Assembly (NCBI RefSeq): GCF_009882945.1
Contig: NZ_WTUY01000005.1
Coordinates: 537,863 to 601,862, forward strand
Reading direction: 5' to 3'
From: Alcanivorax sp. DP30
Lineage (GTDB): Bacteria > Pseudomonadota > Gammaproteobacteria > Pseudomonadales > Alcanivoracaceae
DNA: 64,000 nucleotides
The notes under the pieces were generated by a model. It saw only the letters and a program-made list of their open reading frames with translations. It searched no databases and was not told the origin of the DNA. Shown piece after piece: positions 52,609 through 60,666 of this stretch. Position 1 is the first letter of the stretch. Each line of letters starts with the position of its first letter. Made by a program: the position numbers and the translations under genes.

Positions 52609-52691
52609 AAGATGTCTCATATCTGTTGTTAGGCCGATTGTAACGAAATGCCGGGCGGGTGCTACCATCTGCACAGCTGGGAGAATCTGCC

Positions 52692-53144
52692 ATGAATGAC
52701 GAAGACTGGATGCGCAGGGCATTGGCCCTGGCGGAACAAGCCGCTGAGGCCGGTGAAGTACCCGTGGGCGCCGTGTTGGTCCGCGATAACGTCTTGTTGG
52801 GGGAGGGCTTCAATCAGCCCATTGTCGCCCATGACCCCACTGCACATGCTGAAGTGATGGCGCTGCGTGATGCGGCCCGTAATGAACAGAATTATCGTCT
52901 GCCCGGTAGCACCCTGTATGTGACTTTGGAGCCTTGCACCATGTGCTTTGGTGCTTTGATCCATGCACGGGTGTCGCGGCTGGTCTATGCCGCCCCTGAA
53001 CCACGTGCAGGTGTCTGCGCCAGTCAGCTGCAGTTGCCGGAGGTATCGTTCTACAACCACAAGGTGCTGGTGGAAGGCGGGTTGCTGACGCAGGACAGTG
53101 CGGCGCTGTTGAAGGGTTTCTTTGCCAGTCGGCGGGGGCGCTGA
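52692..53144 (+). CDS. tadA: tRNA adenosine(34) deaminase TadA
   Basis: 150 residues from ATG 52692, preceded by GGGAGA. The zinc-binding deaminase motif has His52 and Glu54 (TAHAEVMAL) and Cys82 and Cys85 ([14 protein letters not shown]). It converts A34 to inosine in tRNA-Arg (ACG). It is divergent from purT. Confidence 0.95.
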   Translation: MNDEDWMRRALALAEQAAEAGEVPVGAVLVRDNVLLGEGFNQPIVAHDPTAHAEVMALRDAARNEQNYRLPGSTLYVTLEPCTMCFGALIHARVSRLVYAAPEPRAGVCASQLQLPEVSFYNHKVLVEGGLLTQDSAALLKGFFASRRGR

Positions 53145-53166
53145 GCTACGAGCTACGAGCTACGCT
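53141..53166. repeat. Tandem direct repeat of GAGCTAC
   Basis: Three consecutive copies of GAGCTAC, the first overlapping the tadA stop, ending in GCTCGA. It has the same style as the CTTCGAG repeat at 50911. Confidence 0.55.
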
Positions 53167-53216
53167 CGATTGGATAGGAAAAACCAACAGGTCCCCAAAT
53201 GCTCTGCTTTTCTACG

Positions 53217-53251
53217 CAGCAGCTGTAGGAGCGTGCCTGCACGCGATCCGA
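53217..53251. repeat. REP-like element (reverse orientation)
   Basis: CAGCAGCTGTAGGAGCGTGC and following CTGCACGCGATCC. Its reverse complement starts GGATCGCGTGCAGGCACGCT, matching the element at 13436. It resembles the Pseudomonas TGTAGGAGCG-type REP. Confidence 0.6.
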
Positions 53252-53401
53252 GCCTATCCGAGGTAAGGATTCCAGCGTCTCGACTGACGCCCCAGGCTTG
53301 CCTGGCGATCCGGATCCTGACATGGAAATGCATCAGCTTGAACAGCGTCCCCGATTTGTGTTCTGCAAGGGCCTGATCGCCCTGCGGTCGCGGAGCGGCA
53401 T

Positions 53402-53435
53402 AAAAAAAGGGCCGACAATGTCGGCCCTTTTTTTG
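53402..53435. terminator. Bidirectional terminator beyond the OmpA-like gene
   Basis: AAAAAAAGGGCCGACA-loop-TGTCGGCCCTTTTTTT, a long stem with A- and T-runs, 16 bases beyond the stop codon of the minus-strand OmpA-like gene. Confidence 0.9.
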
Positions 53436-53450
53436 TTCAGGAAGTGTTCC

Positions 53451-54623
53451 TTACTGGAACTGGGCTTCCTTGGTGGTGGCTTTCATTACCGCTTCAACAC
53501 GACGGTTCTGAGCGCGACCTTCGGCAGTGCCGTTGTCGGCAATCGGCTTTTCTTCGCCGTAGCCTTCAGTGCTGACACGTTCGGCGGCGATATCGTACTC
53601 GTCAACCAGAACACGCATCACAGCGTCTGCACGTTGCTTGGACAGCTTCTTGTTGAATGCTGCGGAACCGGTGCTGTCGGTGTGGCCTTCGAGTACCAGG
53701 TTGGCAGAAGGATACTGACGCATCTGCTCGGCAAGGTTACCCAGTTTCGGGTAGGAAGCCTTGGTCACTTCAGACTTGCCGTGCTCGAATTCAACGTAAA
53801 GGGTTTCCTTCACGTCCTTGTCGAGATACTGCTGGCAACCGGTTTCATCAACCAGAGCCCCAGCAGGAGTGTCAGCACACTGGTCTTTGCTGTTGGCAAC
53901 GCCGTCGCCATCATCGTCCAGCTCGCAACCGGTGGCATCTACCTGAGCGCCAGCGGGTGTGCCTGAACACTGGTCTTGCTCATCCGGCACGCCATCACCA
54001 TCGCTGTCGGAAACGATGTTATCCACTGGAGCAGGCTCTTCTTCCATTTCCTCGTCATTACCAGAGCTGCTGGCGCCGATCAGGAAGTTCAGGCCTGCGT
54101 AAATTTCCGCGTCCCAGCGCTCGCTGTCAAAGGCGTAGTAGGGGCGGGCGCCCACATCCAGAATGAAGTGCGGGTGCAGCAGGGTCTGGAAACCGGCTTC
54201 CAGGGTACCAATGGTTTCCTGGTAGTCGTTGCTGCTGTCGCTGTTCGGTTCTGCACGGAATTCACCGGCACCGATGCCCACATAGGGTTCGAAGGATGAG
54301 CTGCCGTAGAAGTGCTTGCGCAGGGCAGCACTGGCAATGTTCAGGTCCACATCGCCGAACAGTTCGGTATTGGAGTTGTTACGCTCCCACCAGCCCTGGA
54401 CGGACCAGTCACGGTTGAATCGGTAACCCAGTTGGGCGCCGGGCAAAGTCACCTCGTTCTCGCTGGTGCTTTCCAGATAATGGTCGCCCACGTCCAGCCA
54501 GTTTTCACTGATGTGGCCACCGAAGTAGAAATAACGCTCGGGCATACCCTCAGCCATTACGGCTGAAGTGGCAGTAACAGACGCGCAAGCAATACTGGCT
54601 GCCAAAAAACGTTTAGCGTTCAT
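53451..54623 (-). CDS. oprF: OprF/OmpA-like outer-membrane protein
   Basis: 390 residues. A signal peptide (about 1-24, ending VMA) is followed by an eight-strand-type beta-barrel domain (to about residue 190), two calcium-binding thrombospondin type 3 repeats (DSDGDGVPDEQDQCSGTPAG and DDDGDGVANSKDQCADTPAG), and a C-terminal OmpA domain that binds peptidoglycan (LVLEGHTDSTGSAAFNKKLS, RVSTEGYGEEKP). It links the outer membrane to the cell wall and may act as a slow porin. A long AT-rich upstream region suggests strong, regulated expression. Confidence 0.9.
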   Translation of the reverse strand: MNAKRFLAASIACASVTATSAVMAEGMPERYFYFGGHISENWLDVGDHYLESTSENEVTLPGAQLGYRFNRDWSVQGWWERNNSNTELFGDVDLNIASAALRKHFYGSSSFEPYVGIGAGEFRAEPNSDSSNDYQETIGTLEAGFQTLLHPHFILDVGARPYYAFDSERWDAEIYAGLNFLIGASSSGNDEEMEEEPAPVDNIVSDSDGDGVPDEQDQCSGTPAGAQVDATGCELDDDGDGVANSKDQCADTPAGALVDETGCQQYLDKDVKETLYVEFEHGKSEVTKASYPKLGNLAEQMRQYPSANLVLEGHTDSTGSAAFNKKLSKQRADAVMRVLVDEYDIAAERVSTEGYGEEKPIADNGTAEGRAQNRRVEAVMKATTKEAQFQ

Positions 54624-54955
54624 AGACTCCTTCCTTTTTTATATCGATAGGCAGAACAAACACCAGTACAGTGTTGGGTAGCCTTTGATCCATGTAAATC
54701 CTACTTCTAGAGATTAATAAGAAAATTTACAAAGGGAGAAACTATTTGTCGTTTTTATGGCAACTCCCATAGAAAATTAACAATAAAGCATTATGAATCG
54801 TTAATGATTTGGTATTACGTTGCAGGTTCTGCGCCTAATCTGACGATATATGGAAGATAGGGCCAGAGGCAGTTTGAGGAATCGCAAGGGAATAAAAATT
54901 GTCTTTCGTTGTGATCAGGCTAAAAAGCACTCACCATTTTGTTGCTTGTCTTGTG
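54624..54955. other. AT-rich upstream region of the OmpA-like gene
   Basis: About 330 bases. No gene is seen. The AT-rich part (54640-54830) should contain the promoter and leader of the OmpA-like gene on the minus strand. The other end faces the stop of the GGDEF-related gene. Confidence 0.5.
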
Positions 54956-55747
54956 TCAGTCGTCCGGCATGACAATTTTGTCTCGACGCTCGTTTCGGTT
55001 CTGATAGAGCGAGTAATCGGCTTCGTTGAGTAGCGAGTTCAGGTTTCGCCCACTGTTTTCTGTGCTGGCAGCACCAATTTTGGCACTGATACGAACAACA
55101 GGGCGGGTACCATCGTCCTGAATCCGGCCGTTGAGTTTCAGGTTGGCAGCGATGGCACGCAGGCCCTCTCCCATGCGGGTGGCATCTTCGAAACTGGTGT
55201 GTGGCAGAACCAACAGGAACTGGGCGCCATCAAAACGTCCGAACAGATCGCTTTCACGAATCTTTTCCGCGATACAGTCGGCGAATTGCTGCAGCGCCTG
55301 TTCTCCCACATGACGTCCCTGTTCATCCAGTAGCTGGCTGAAATCGCCAATTTCCAGCAACAGGACGGATACGTTGTAGTTGTGGCGCTGACTCAATGCC
55401 AGTTCTCTCTCCAGCATGCCCAGCAAGTGAGGCCTGTTGAACACACCGGTCAGATGGTCTTCCCGTGCGGCCTGCTGCAGTTCGCGATTGTGCCGGTCCA
55501 GGGCGATCAATCGGGTGGAAAAAAGAAACAGCAGCGGGGTGATGAGTATCAATGGGAGGGCGATGGCAAGGATCAGGGCAGATAACCAGTCTCGCTCCCC
55601 AACGATCAGCACGGCAATGCTGGTGAGGATGAGTGATACCAGTGTCGCGGCGGTCAGGAAGGCCGCCGTACCCTTGAGAGCAGAGGTGCGGTCTTTCTGG
55701 CTGATATGACGTGAGGCGGTAGCGATTACGTGAAACAGCGATGCCAT
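54956..55747 (-). CDS. Membrane protein with degenerate GGDEF domain
   Basis: 263 residues. Two hydrophobic segments (about 27-50 and 54-77) are followed by a GGDEF-fold domain (about 92-255). The catalytic signature is replaced by DGAQF (173-177), so cyclase activity is unlikely. RESD at 164-167 matches the RxxD inhibitory site, five residues before the signature. It may therefore bind c-di-GMP as an effector. It is not in an operon. Confidence 0.83.
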   Translation of the reverse strand: MASLFHVIATASRHISQKDRTSALKGTAAFLTAATLVSLILTSIAVLIVGERDWLSALILAIALPLILITPLLFLFSTRLIALDRHNRELQQAAREDHLTGVFNRPHLLGMLERELALSQRHNYNVSVLLLEIGDFSQLLDEQGRHVGEQALQQFADCIAEKIRESDLFGRFDGAQFLLVLPHTSFEDATRMGEGLRAIAANLKLNGRIQDDGTRPVVRISAKIGAASTENSGRNLNSLLNEADYSLYQNRNERRDKIVMPDD

Positions 55748-55827
55748 GCTGCAAATTCCCCGAATACTGACTGTGTTTGTTATGGGGTCAGTATCCCGGC
55801 TGGCAGGGCGTGGCGCAATAGGATGGC

Positions 55828-56364
55828 TTACCGCTGTCCCAGCAGGGATTCCTTCATGGCCGGGGAATAGGGATCCGGACCGAACCAGATGGTCAGGTAG
55901 GCATGGGCAAAGTCATCACCACTCTGCTTTGTTAGCGCCTTGCCATTGAGGGCCAGTGTCAGTGCGCCATCATCATAGGTCAGTGTGTATTGGTCACCGT
56001 CACCCACGTCCTGATAGTACTGATTGAAGGTCGCCAGTTCCGGTTCCAGTCTTTCGAAACGGGATTCATCCAGGTTTTTCTCCAGGAAATGCATGGCGGC
56101 TTTGCCAAATGCATCACCGGGTACGTCACGGAAATAGCGGAAGGCCAGTTTCAGCGGTGGAGCCAACAGGTCTGCTGCATTGCAGTTTTCGCGATACAGG
56201 GAGGCCTCGCCGACGGTGAATACTTTCAGCGCCTTCACATCTGCACGGTGGCAGCGTTGCCAGTCCTCTTCGGCACTTACCAGCACAGGGGAAATGCCGA
56301 TGAGCAGGGAAGTCACGGTCAGCGTGATACGAATCACGGTGTGTCTGAATGCTTGCGTAGCCAT
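55828..56364 (-). CDS. Chalcone isomerase-like exported protein
   Basis: 178 residues with a signal peptide (about 1-30, ending VSA). The pattern LKVFTVGEASLYRENC and LTIWFGPDPYSPAMKESLLG is that of the bacterial chalcone-isomerase-like fold, related to fatty-acid-binding proteins. It starts inside the end of the SnoaL-like lipoprotein gene (31-base overlap). It belongs to a cluster with SnoaL-like, DUF2878, DUF1295 and CFA-type genes, which suggests a lipid-modification role. Confidence 0.8.
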   Translation of the reverse strand: MATQAFRHTVIRITLTVTSLLIGISPVLVSAEEDWQRCHRADVKALKVFTVGEASLYRENCNAADLLAPPLKLAFRYFRDVPGDAFGKAAMHFLEKNLDESRFERLEPELATFNQYYQDVGDGDQYTLTYDDGALTLALNGKALTKQSGDDFAHAYLTIWFGPDPYSPAMKESLLGQR

Positions 56365-56939
56365 CGTGTTGGGGGTCCCAGTAGTGGTAGATGTTGATCA
56401 AGTCCCTGGCTGCTGTCCCAGAAATCCTGGTGAAAGGTGACCTGACCCTTGTCGTTGAAACATAGCTGGCTGATGCCCAGGGTGTGTGACAGCCGGTCCT
56501 TGCCCAGGAGGCTGAATTGCGCCTCCATTTCCCATACCAGAAAGGTGGCCTGGGCTTGATGACTGTCTCCCGGGTTACCCAGCGGAGAGGGCTGCAGGAC
56601 ATCCAGCAGCGTTACGGACATGCGGTCCAGCCTTTCGGCAGTACCCTGCAGATGCGATTGCAGCGCAGCGCGGTCATGCAAGGTAATCAGGGTGTCGTTG
56701 AAGTACAGCTCTTCCGCATAGATCAGTGGGATTTGCGAATCTATCTGGCCTTCTTTCAATTGATCGTAGAACCGGATAAAGCGCTGCACATGCTCGGTGT
56801 CAGGCATGCTGCTGCCGACGCAGCGGCTTCTTTCTTCCAGGTAGGCAGAGGTGTAGCCATAGGGTCCGGCAGGATTGCTGCTGCATCCCGCCAGCGCGGA
56901 GGCCAGAGCCAGTATTGTCAGTGCAAGGGCTGTTTTCAT
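56334..56939 (-). CDS. SnoaL-like (NTF2-fold) lipoprotein
   Basis: 201 residues from ATG 56939. The lipobox ALAGC places Cys19 as the lipidation site. The following domain (HVQRFIRFYDQLKEGQID and QVTFHQDFWDSSQGL) fits an NTF2/SnoaL-like fold. Its 3' end overlaps the chalcone-isomerase-like gene, so they are translationally coupled. It is divergent from the DUF2878 gene, with 84 bases between. An associated lipid or small-molecule binding role is inferred from the neighbours. Confidence 0.75.
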   Translation of the reverse strand: MKTALALTILALASALAGCSSNPAGPYGYTSAYLEERSRCVGSSMPDTEHVQRFIRFYDQLKEGQIDSQIPLIYAEELYFNDTLITLHDRAALQSHLQGTAERLDRMSVTLLDVLQPSPLGNPGDSHQAQATFLVWEMEAQFSLLGKDRLSHTLGISQLCFNDKGQVTFHQDFWDSSQGLDQHLPLLGPPTRWLRKHSDTP

Positions 56940-57023
56940 ACCCAAAGCATCGGACAGAGGCGGTGAGACCCTTGTGAAGATTGGTTCACAGCCTCTTGAC
57001 GAGGTTTGCCGCACTCTTCAAAT

Positions 57024-57584
57024 ATGAAATCCATTTCTCCCTCATTCCTGATTAACCTGATCGGCTTCCAGTTGCTCTGGCCCGCAGCCGTGCTGGGTGC
57101 CGCAAGGGGTAGCCCCCAGCTGGCCTGGTGGGTGCTGGGGATCATGGTTGTCCTGATGGTGGTTGCCGGGACGGCCTGGAAGCGCGATCTGAAAATGGTG
57201 GTGGTTGGCTTTGTGGCTTGCGCATTATTGGAGCCTGTCTGGCTCGGCAGCGGTCTGATCAAGTACACGGGCACATCATCCACATGGCTGGCCCCGGGAT
57301 GGATCTGGGCGCTGTGGGGTGGTTTTGCGTTGAGCTTTTTTTACTGCCTTGCCTGGTTGCAAAGACGGCCGCTATTAGCTGCACTGTTTGGCGGTTTTGG
57401 CGGTGGGTTTTCGGTGATGATGGGCGTGCACCTGGGGGCGGCGGAAGCGCCACTGGGGGAATGGCGGCTGATGCTGGTGTACGGCGCAGTCTGGGCCGGC
57501 ATCGTGCCACTGTTTGCTGCCCTGGCCACCTTGCTGGACAAATCCGGTGGGCCATTGAAGAGAGAGGTTGGCAATAATGGATAA
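57024..57584 (+). CDS. DUF2878 membrane protein
   Basis: 186 residues with about five hydrophobic segments, starting FLINLIGFQLLWPAAVLGAA. The DUF2878 assignment rests on this pattern and on GAPLGE-like GAAEAPLGEWRL. It overlaps the DUF1295 gene by eight bases. Members occur beside DUF1295 and CFA-type genes in many proteobacteria. Function unknown. Confidence 0.78.
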   Translation: MKSISPSFLINLIGFQLLWPAAVLGAARGSPQLAWWVLGIMVVLMVVAGTAWKRDLKMVVVGFVACALLEPVWLGSGLIKYTGTSSTWLAPGWIWALWGGFALSFFYCLAWLQRRPLLAALFGGFGGGFSVMMGVHLGAAEAPLGEWRLMLVYGAVWAGIVPLFAALATLLDKSGGPLKREVGNNG

Positions 57585-58347
57585 CATCTGGTTGTGGCTT
57601 GCAGGCTTGTTGCTGGTCGCGACCCTTATGTGGCTCAAACAGCGTAGTTCTGGCAATGCTGGCTGGGTTGATGTGTTTTGGGCATGGGGCACCGGGGGGA
57701 CCGGTAGTGCTTTTCTGCTGCTTGGAAACGGTGAGTTGCTGCCGCGCCTGGCGGCGTTAGTGCTGCTTGCATGCTGGTCGGTGCGTCTTGGTGGCCATAT
57801 CTTTAGACGGGTGAGTCAGGAGGATCATGAAGACGGTCGTTATGCGGCCATGCGTGCGGCGCTGGGAAAGAAGACTCAAACCGTGTTTCTGTTTTTCTTC
57901 TGGAGCCAGGCGCTGCTGGCCTGGGGCTTTGCGCTGACCTTCAAGGTGATCGGCGAGCAGGCACAGTGGTCAACCTGGTCGGTAGTGACTGGTGCGCTGA
58001 TTGGACTGCTGGCTATCGCAGGTGAAGGGCTTGCCGACACGCAGCTCAGCCGATTCAAGGCGAATCCGGCGAACAGGGGCAAGACATGTCGCGAAGGTCT
58101 ATGGCGATATTCCCGCCATCCGAATTATTTCTTTGAATGGTTGCACTGGCTCAGCTATCCGCTGATCGCCCTGGGCGCCAGCAATGCGGGCTGGTTATGG
58201 TTGTTGCCGCTCGCCATGTTTCTGTTTCTCTGGTTTGTTACGGGTATTCCCTACACGGAAAAACAAGCCATCAAGTCCCGGGGCGATGATTACCGGGAGT
58301 ACCAACGCACCACCAGTGCCTTCTTTCCCTGGAGACCAACATCATGA
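57577..58347 (+). CDS. DUF1295 (steroid 5-alpha-reductase-like) membrane protein
   Basis: 256 residues from ATG 57577, with GAGAGG upstream. About six hydrophobic segments; the signature GLWRYSRHPNYFFEWLHWLS and RGDDYREYQRTTSAFFPW is that of DUF1295 and relatives of steroid 5-alpha-reductase and isoprenylcysteine methyltransferase. It probably reduces a carbon-carbon double bond in a lipid with NADPH. It overlaps the DUF2878 gene by eight bases and the CFA-type gene by four bases. Confidence 0.88.
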   Translation: MDNIWLWLAGLLLVATLMWLKQRSSGNAGWVDVFWAWGTGGTGSAFLLLGNGELLPRLAALVLLACWSVRLGGHIFRRVSQEDHEDGRYAAMRAALGKKTQTVFLFFFWSQALLAWGFALTFKVIGEQAQWSTWSVVTGALIGLLAIAGEGLADTQLSRFKANPANRGKTCREGLWRYSRHPNYFFEWLHWLSYPLIALGASNAGWLWLLPLAMFLFLWFVTGIPYTEKQAIKSRGDDYREYQRTTSAFFPWRPTS

Positions 58348-59357
58348 TTATCCAAATGGCAGAATCCGGCTGGCTACCGGACCCGCTGGTTCGTTTCGGT
58401 ATCCGCCGCCTGCTTGGCCGTCGGCTGCAACAAGAGCACGAGCGCAAGCACGATGAGTTGACCGCGGCACTGAGCGCAGCGCCGGTGGCAGTGGATCAGG
58501 ATGCGGCCAATGAACAGCATTATGAAGTGGATGCCCGCTTCTATGAAAAAGTGCTGGGTCCGCATCTGAAGTATTCCAGCGGTTACTGGCCCAGCGATGA
58601 CAGCACCCTGGCTGAGGCTGAAGCGGCCATGCTGGCGCTCACCTGCGAGCGGGCAGAGCTGGCCAATGGGCAGAACATTCTGGAAATGGGGTGTGGCTGG
58701 GGGTCGCTGACTCTGTGGATGGCGGAGCATTACCCAGGCAGTCAGATTACGGCCATTTCCAACTCCTCTTCACAGCGCCAATTCATTCTTCAGCGTGCCA
58801 GTGAACGTGGTCTTGATAACGTCAATGTGATTACCGCCGATGCAGCAGCCTTTACGCCGGAGCAGCAGTTTGACCGGGTGGTGACGGTGGAGATGTTCGA
58901 ACACATGCGCAATCACCGCACCCTGATGGCGCGTATCCATGACTGGCTGGTGCCCGGGGGCAAGCTGTTCATTCATGTGTTCTGTCACCGTGAGCTGACG
59001 TATCTGTTCGAAGACAAGGGCAGCAGTGACTGGATGGCGCGCAACTTCTTTTCCGGTGGCATGATGCCGTCCTGGGACTGGTTGCCCGAGTGTGCCGGTG
59101 AACTTAAGGAGGAGCAGCGCTGGGCAGTTAACGGTACCCACTATGGACGGACGCTTGAAGCCTGGCTGGTGCTGGCGGACACCCATCAACAAACGCTGAT
59201 TGCGCTGCTGGATGAGCTGTATGGCTCCGGTGAAGGCAAGCGCTGGTTGCAGCGCTGGCGGATGTTTTTCATGGCATGCGCAGAGCTGTTTAACTATGGT
59301 GAGGGTGATGAGTGGTTTGTTGCGCACTATCGTTTTGTCCGGCCCATGACTGCATGA
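58344..59357 (+). CDS. Cyclopropane-fatty-acid synthase-like SAM methyltransferase
   Basis: 337 residues, shorter than Cfa (about 380). The SAM motif LEMGCGWGSLTLWMAEHY, then AISNSSSQRQFI and VTVEMFEHM, is that of the CFA family. It should transfer a methyl group to an unsaturated phospholipid chain, giving a cyclopropane, methyl-branched or methyl-unsaturated product. It lacks the long N-terminal region of Cfa. It overlaps the DUF1295 gene by four bases and closes the three-gene operon. Confidence 0.88.
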   Translation: MIIQMAESGWLPDPLVRFGIRRLLGRRLQQEHERKHDELTAALSAAPVAVDQDAANEQHYEVDARFYEKVLGPHLKYSSGYWPSDDSTLAEAEAAMLALTCERAELANGQNILEMGCGWGSLTLWMAEHYPGSQITAISNSSSQRQFILQRASERGLDNVNVITADAAAFTPEQQFDRVVTVEMFEHMRNHRTLMARIHDWLVPGGKLFIHVFCHRELTYLFEDKGSSDWMARNFFSGGMMPSWDWLPECAGELKEEQRWAVNGTHYGRTLEAWLVLADTHQQTLIALLDELYGSGEGKRWLQRWRMFFMACAELFNYGEGDEWFVAHYRFVRPMTA

Positions 59358-59382
59358 CGAGAGGGGCCCCAGAGGGGAATGC

Positions 59383-60642
59383 ATGAAGAAATCCGGGGTT
59401 CAGCATCGCATTACCCGCGTCTATCTGCTCCAGCTGTTGTTAATCAGCCTGGCGACAGTGCTGGGGGTATGGGCGACGGCCAATATCATTGAACAGGTGC
59501 TGGTGAAACAGGCACTGATCAAGGAGGCGGATCATTACTGGTCGTTGCTGGATAACAATCCCCGGCAGCCTCGGCCCAACACCCGTCACTTGCTTGGCCT
59601 TCTCAGTAGTGATGCCGTTAAGGATGAGATTCCCGCGGCTTTACAGGCCATGCCGGATGGTTACCACCGCGTGAGCCTCGGTGATGAGCGGCCCATTGTT
59701 TATATCGAAAAGCAGGGAAGCTCGAGGCTCTATCTGATTTTTGATGAACAGCGCGTGTCCGTGCTGGCGTTTCTGTTTGGTATCTTGCCGTTGACCGGCG
59801 TGCTGCTGGTGATCTATATCACCTCGTTTCTGGGCTGGAAAAAATCCCGGGAATTATTGTCCCCCCTGGTACAGCTGGCAGACCGTCTGCGGCAGGCGCC
59901 GGTGGACAACCCCGGTCTGGCACGCCCGGATCTGACTGATATCGAAGCGGACGCAGACAGTGAAGTGTCGGTGCTGCTGACAGCGTTGGACAGCTATGCG
60001 GATCGGCTGGTCAGTTTTGTGGAGCGTGAGCGGCAATTTACCCGCGATGCCAGCCATGAGCTGCGCACGCCGCTGGCCGTGTTTCGCACCAATCTGGAAC
60101 TGCTGGTGAGCCAGATCGGTGACCGTCCGTTAATCCGCCGGATGGAAGACACGGTCGATGATATGGAGGCAACACTGGAAACCTTGCTGATGCTGGCTCG
60201 TACTGAGCAGACCAGCCAGGACAGTGACGAGATTATCGTCAACGATCTGGCAGTGAATCTGATGGAGCGGTTGTCGCCGTTGGCAGAGCGCAAACAGATC
60301 CGTCTGCAGGTACGTCAGCGAGCCTTGATGAAGGTGATGGCGCCGGAAGCGGTGCTCACCATTCTACTGAATAACCTGGTACGGAACGCCATCAACTACA
60401 GTGGTTCCGGTGAAGTGACCATTGTTATTCAGGATGGTGCAGTTCAGGTGGTGGATGCCGGCGTGGGTATGGAGCAATCTGAACTGGATCGGATGATGAA
60501 GCCGTTCCAGCGCGGTGAAAGCAAGGAAAGCGGCCATGGCCTTGGTCTGGCTATCGTGCAGCGGCTTTGCGAGCGCTATCACTGGGATGTCATGGTAGCC
60601 AGCGAACCTGGCCAAGGTACCCAGGTGGAAGTGCGGTTCTGA
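59383..60642 (+). CDS. Sensor histidine kinase
   Basis: 419 residues. Two hydrophobic segments (about 13-35 and 127-150) enclose a periplasmic sensor loop. The H-box DASHELRTPLAVF holds His225. The ATPase domain has N box NNLVRNAINYS, G1 VDAGVGM and G2 GHGLGLAIV. The kinase likely phosphorylates the OmpR-type regulator encoded on the opposite strand at 61579-62277; a cyclic-nucleotide-type protein gene lies between them. Stimulus unknown. The start is 25 bases after the CFA-type gene, so it might share its transcript. Confidence 0.92.
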   Translation: MKKSGVQHRITRVYLLQLLLISLATVLGVWATANIIEQVLVKQALIKEADHYWSLLDNNPRQPRPNTRHLLGLLSSDAVKDEIPAALQAMPDGYHRVSLGDERPIVYIEKQGSSRLYLIFDEQRVSVLAFLFGILPLTGVLLVIYITSFLGWKKSRELLSPLVQLADRLRQAPVDNPGLARPDLTDIEADADSEVSVLLTALDSYADRLVSFVERERQFTRDASHELRTPLAVFRTNLELLVSQIGDRPLIRRMEDTVDDMEATLETLLMLARTEQTSQDSDEIIVNDLAVNLMERLSPLAERKQIRLQVRQRALMKVMAPEAVLTILLNNLVRNAINYSGSGEVTIVIQDGAVQVVDAGVGMEQSELDRMMKPFQRGESKESGHGLGLAIVQRLCERYHWDVMVASEPGQGTQVEVRF

Positions 60643-60666
60643 CTGAGGTTTGGTGTTTTTGCCGGC

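Larger units (their letters stand above)
53145..53450. other. Intergenic region between tadA and the OmpA-like gene
   Basis: About 300 bases without a gene. It holds a tandem GAGCTAC repeat at its left edge, a REP-like element at 53217-53251 and a bidirectional terminator at 53402-53435. Confidence 0.6.
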
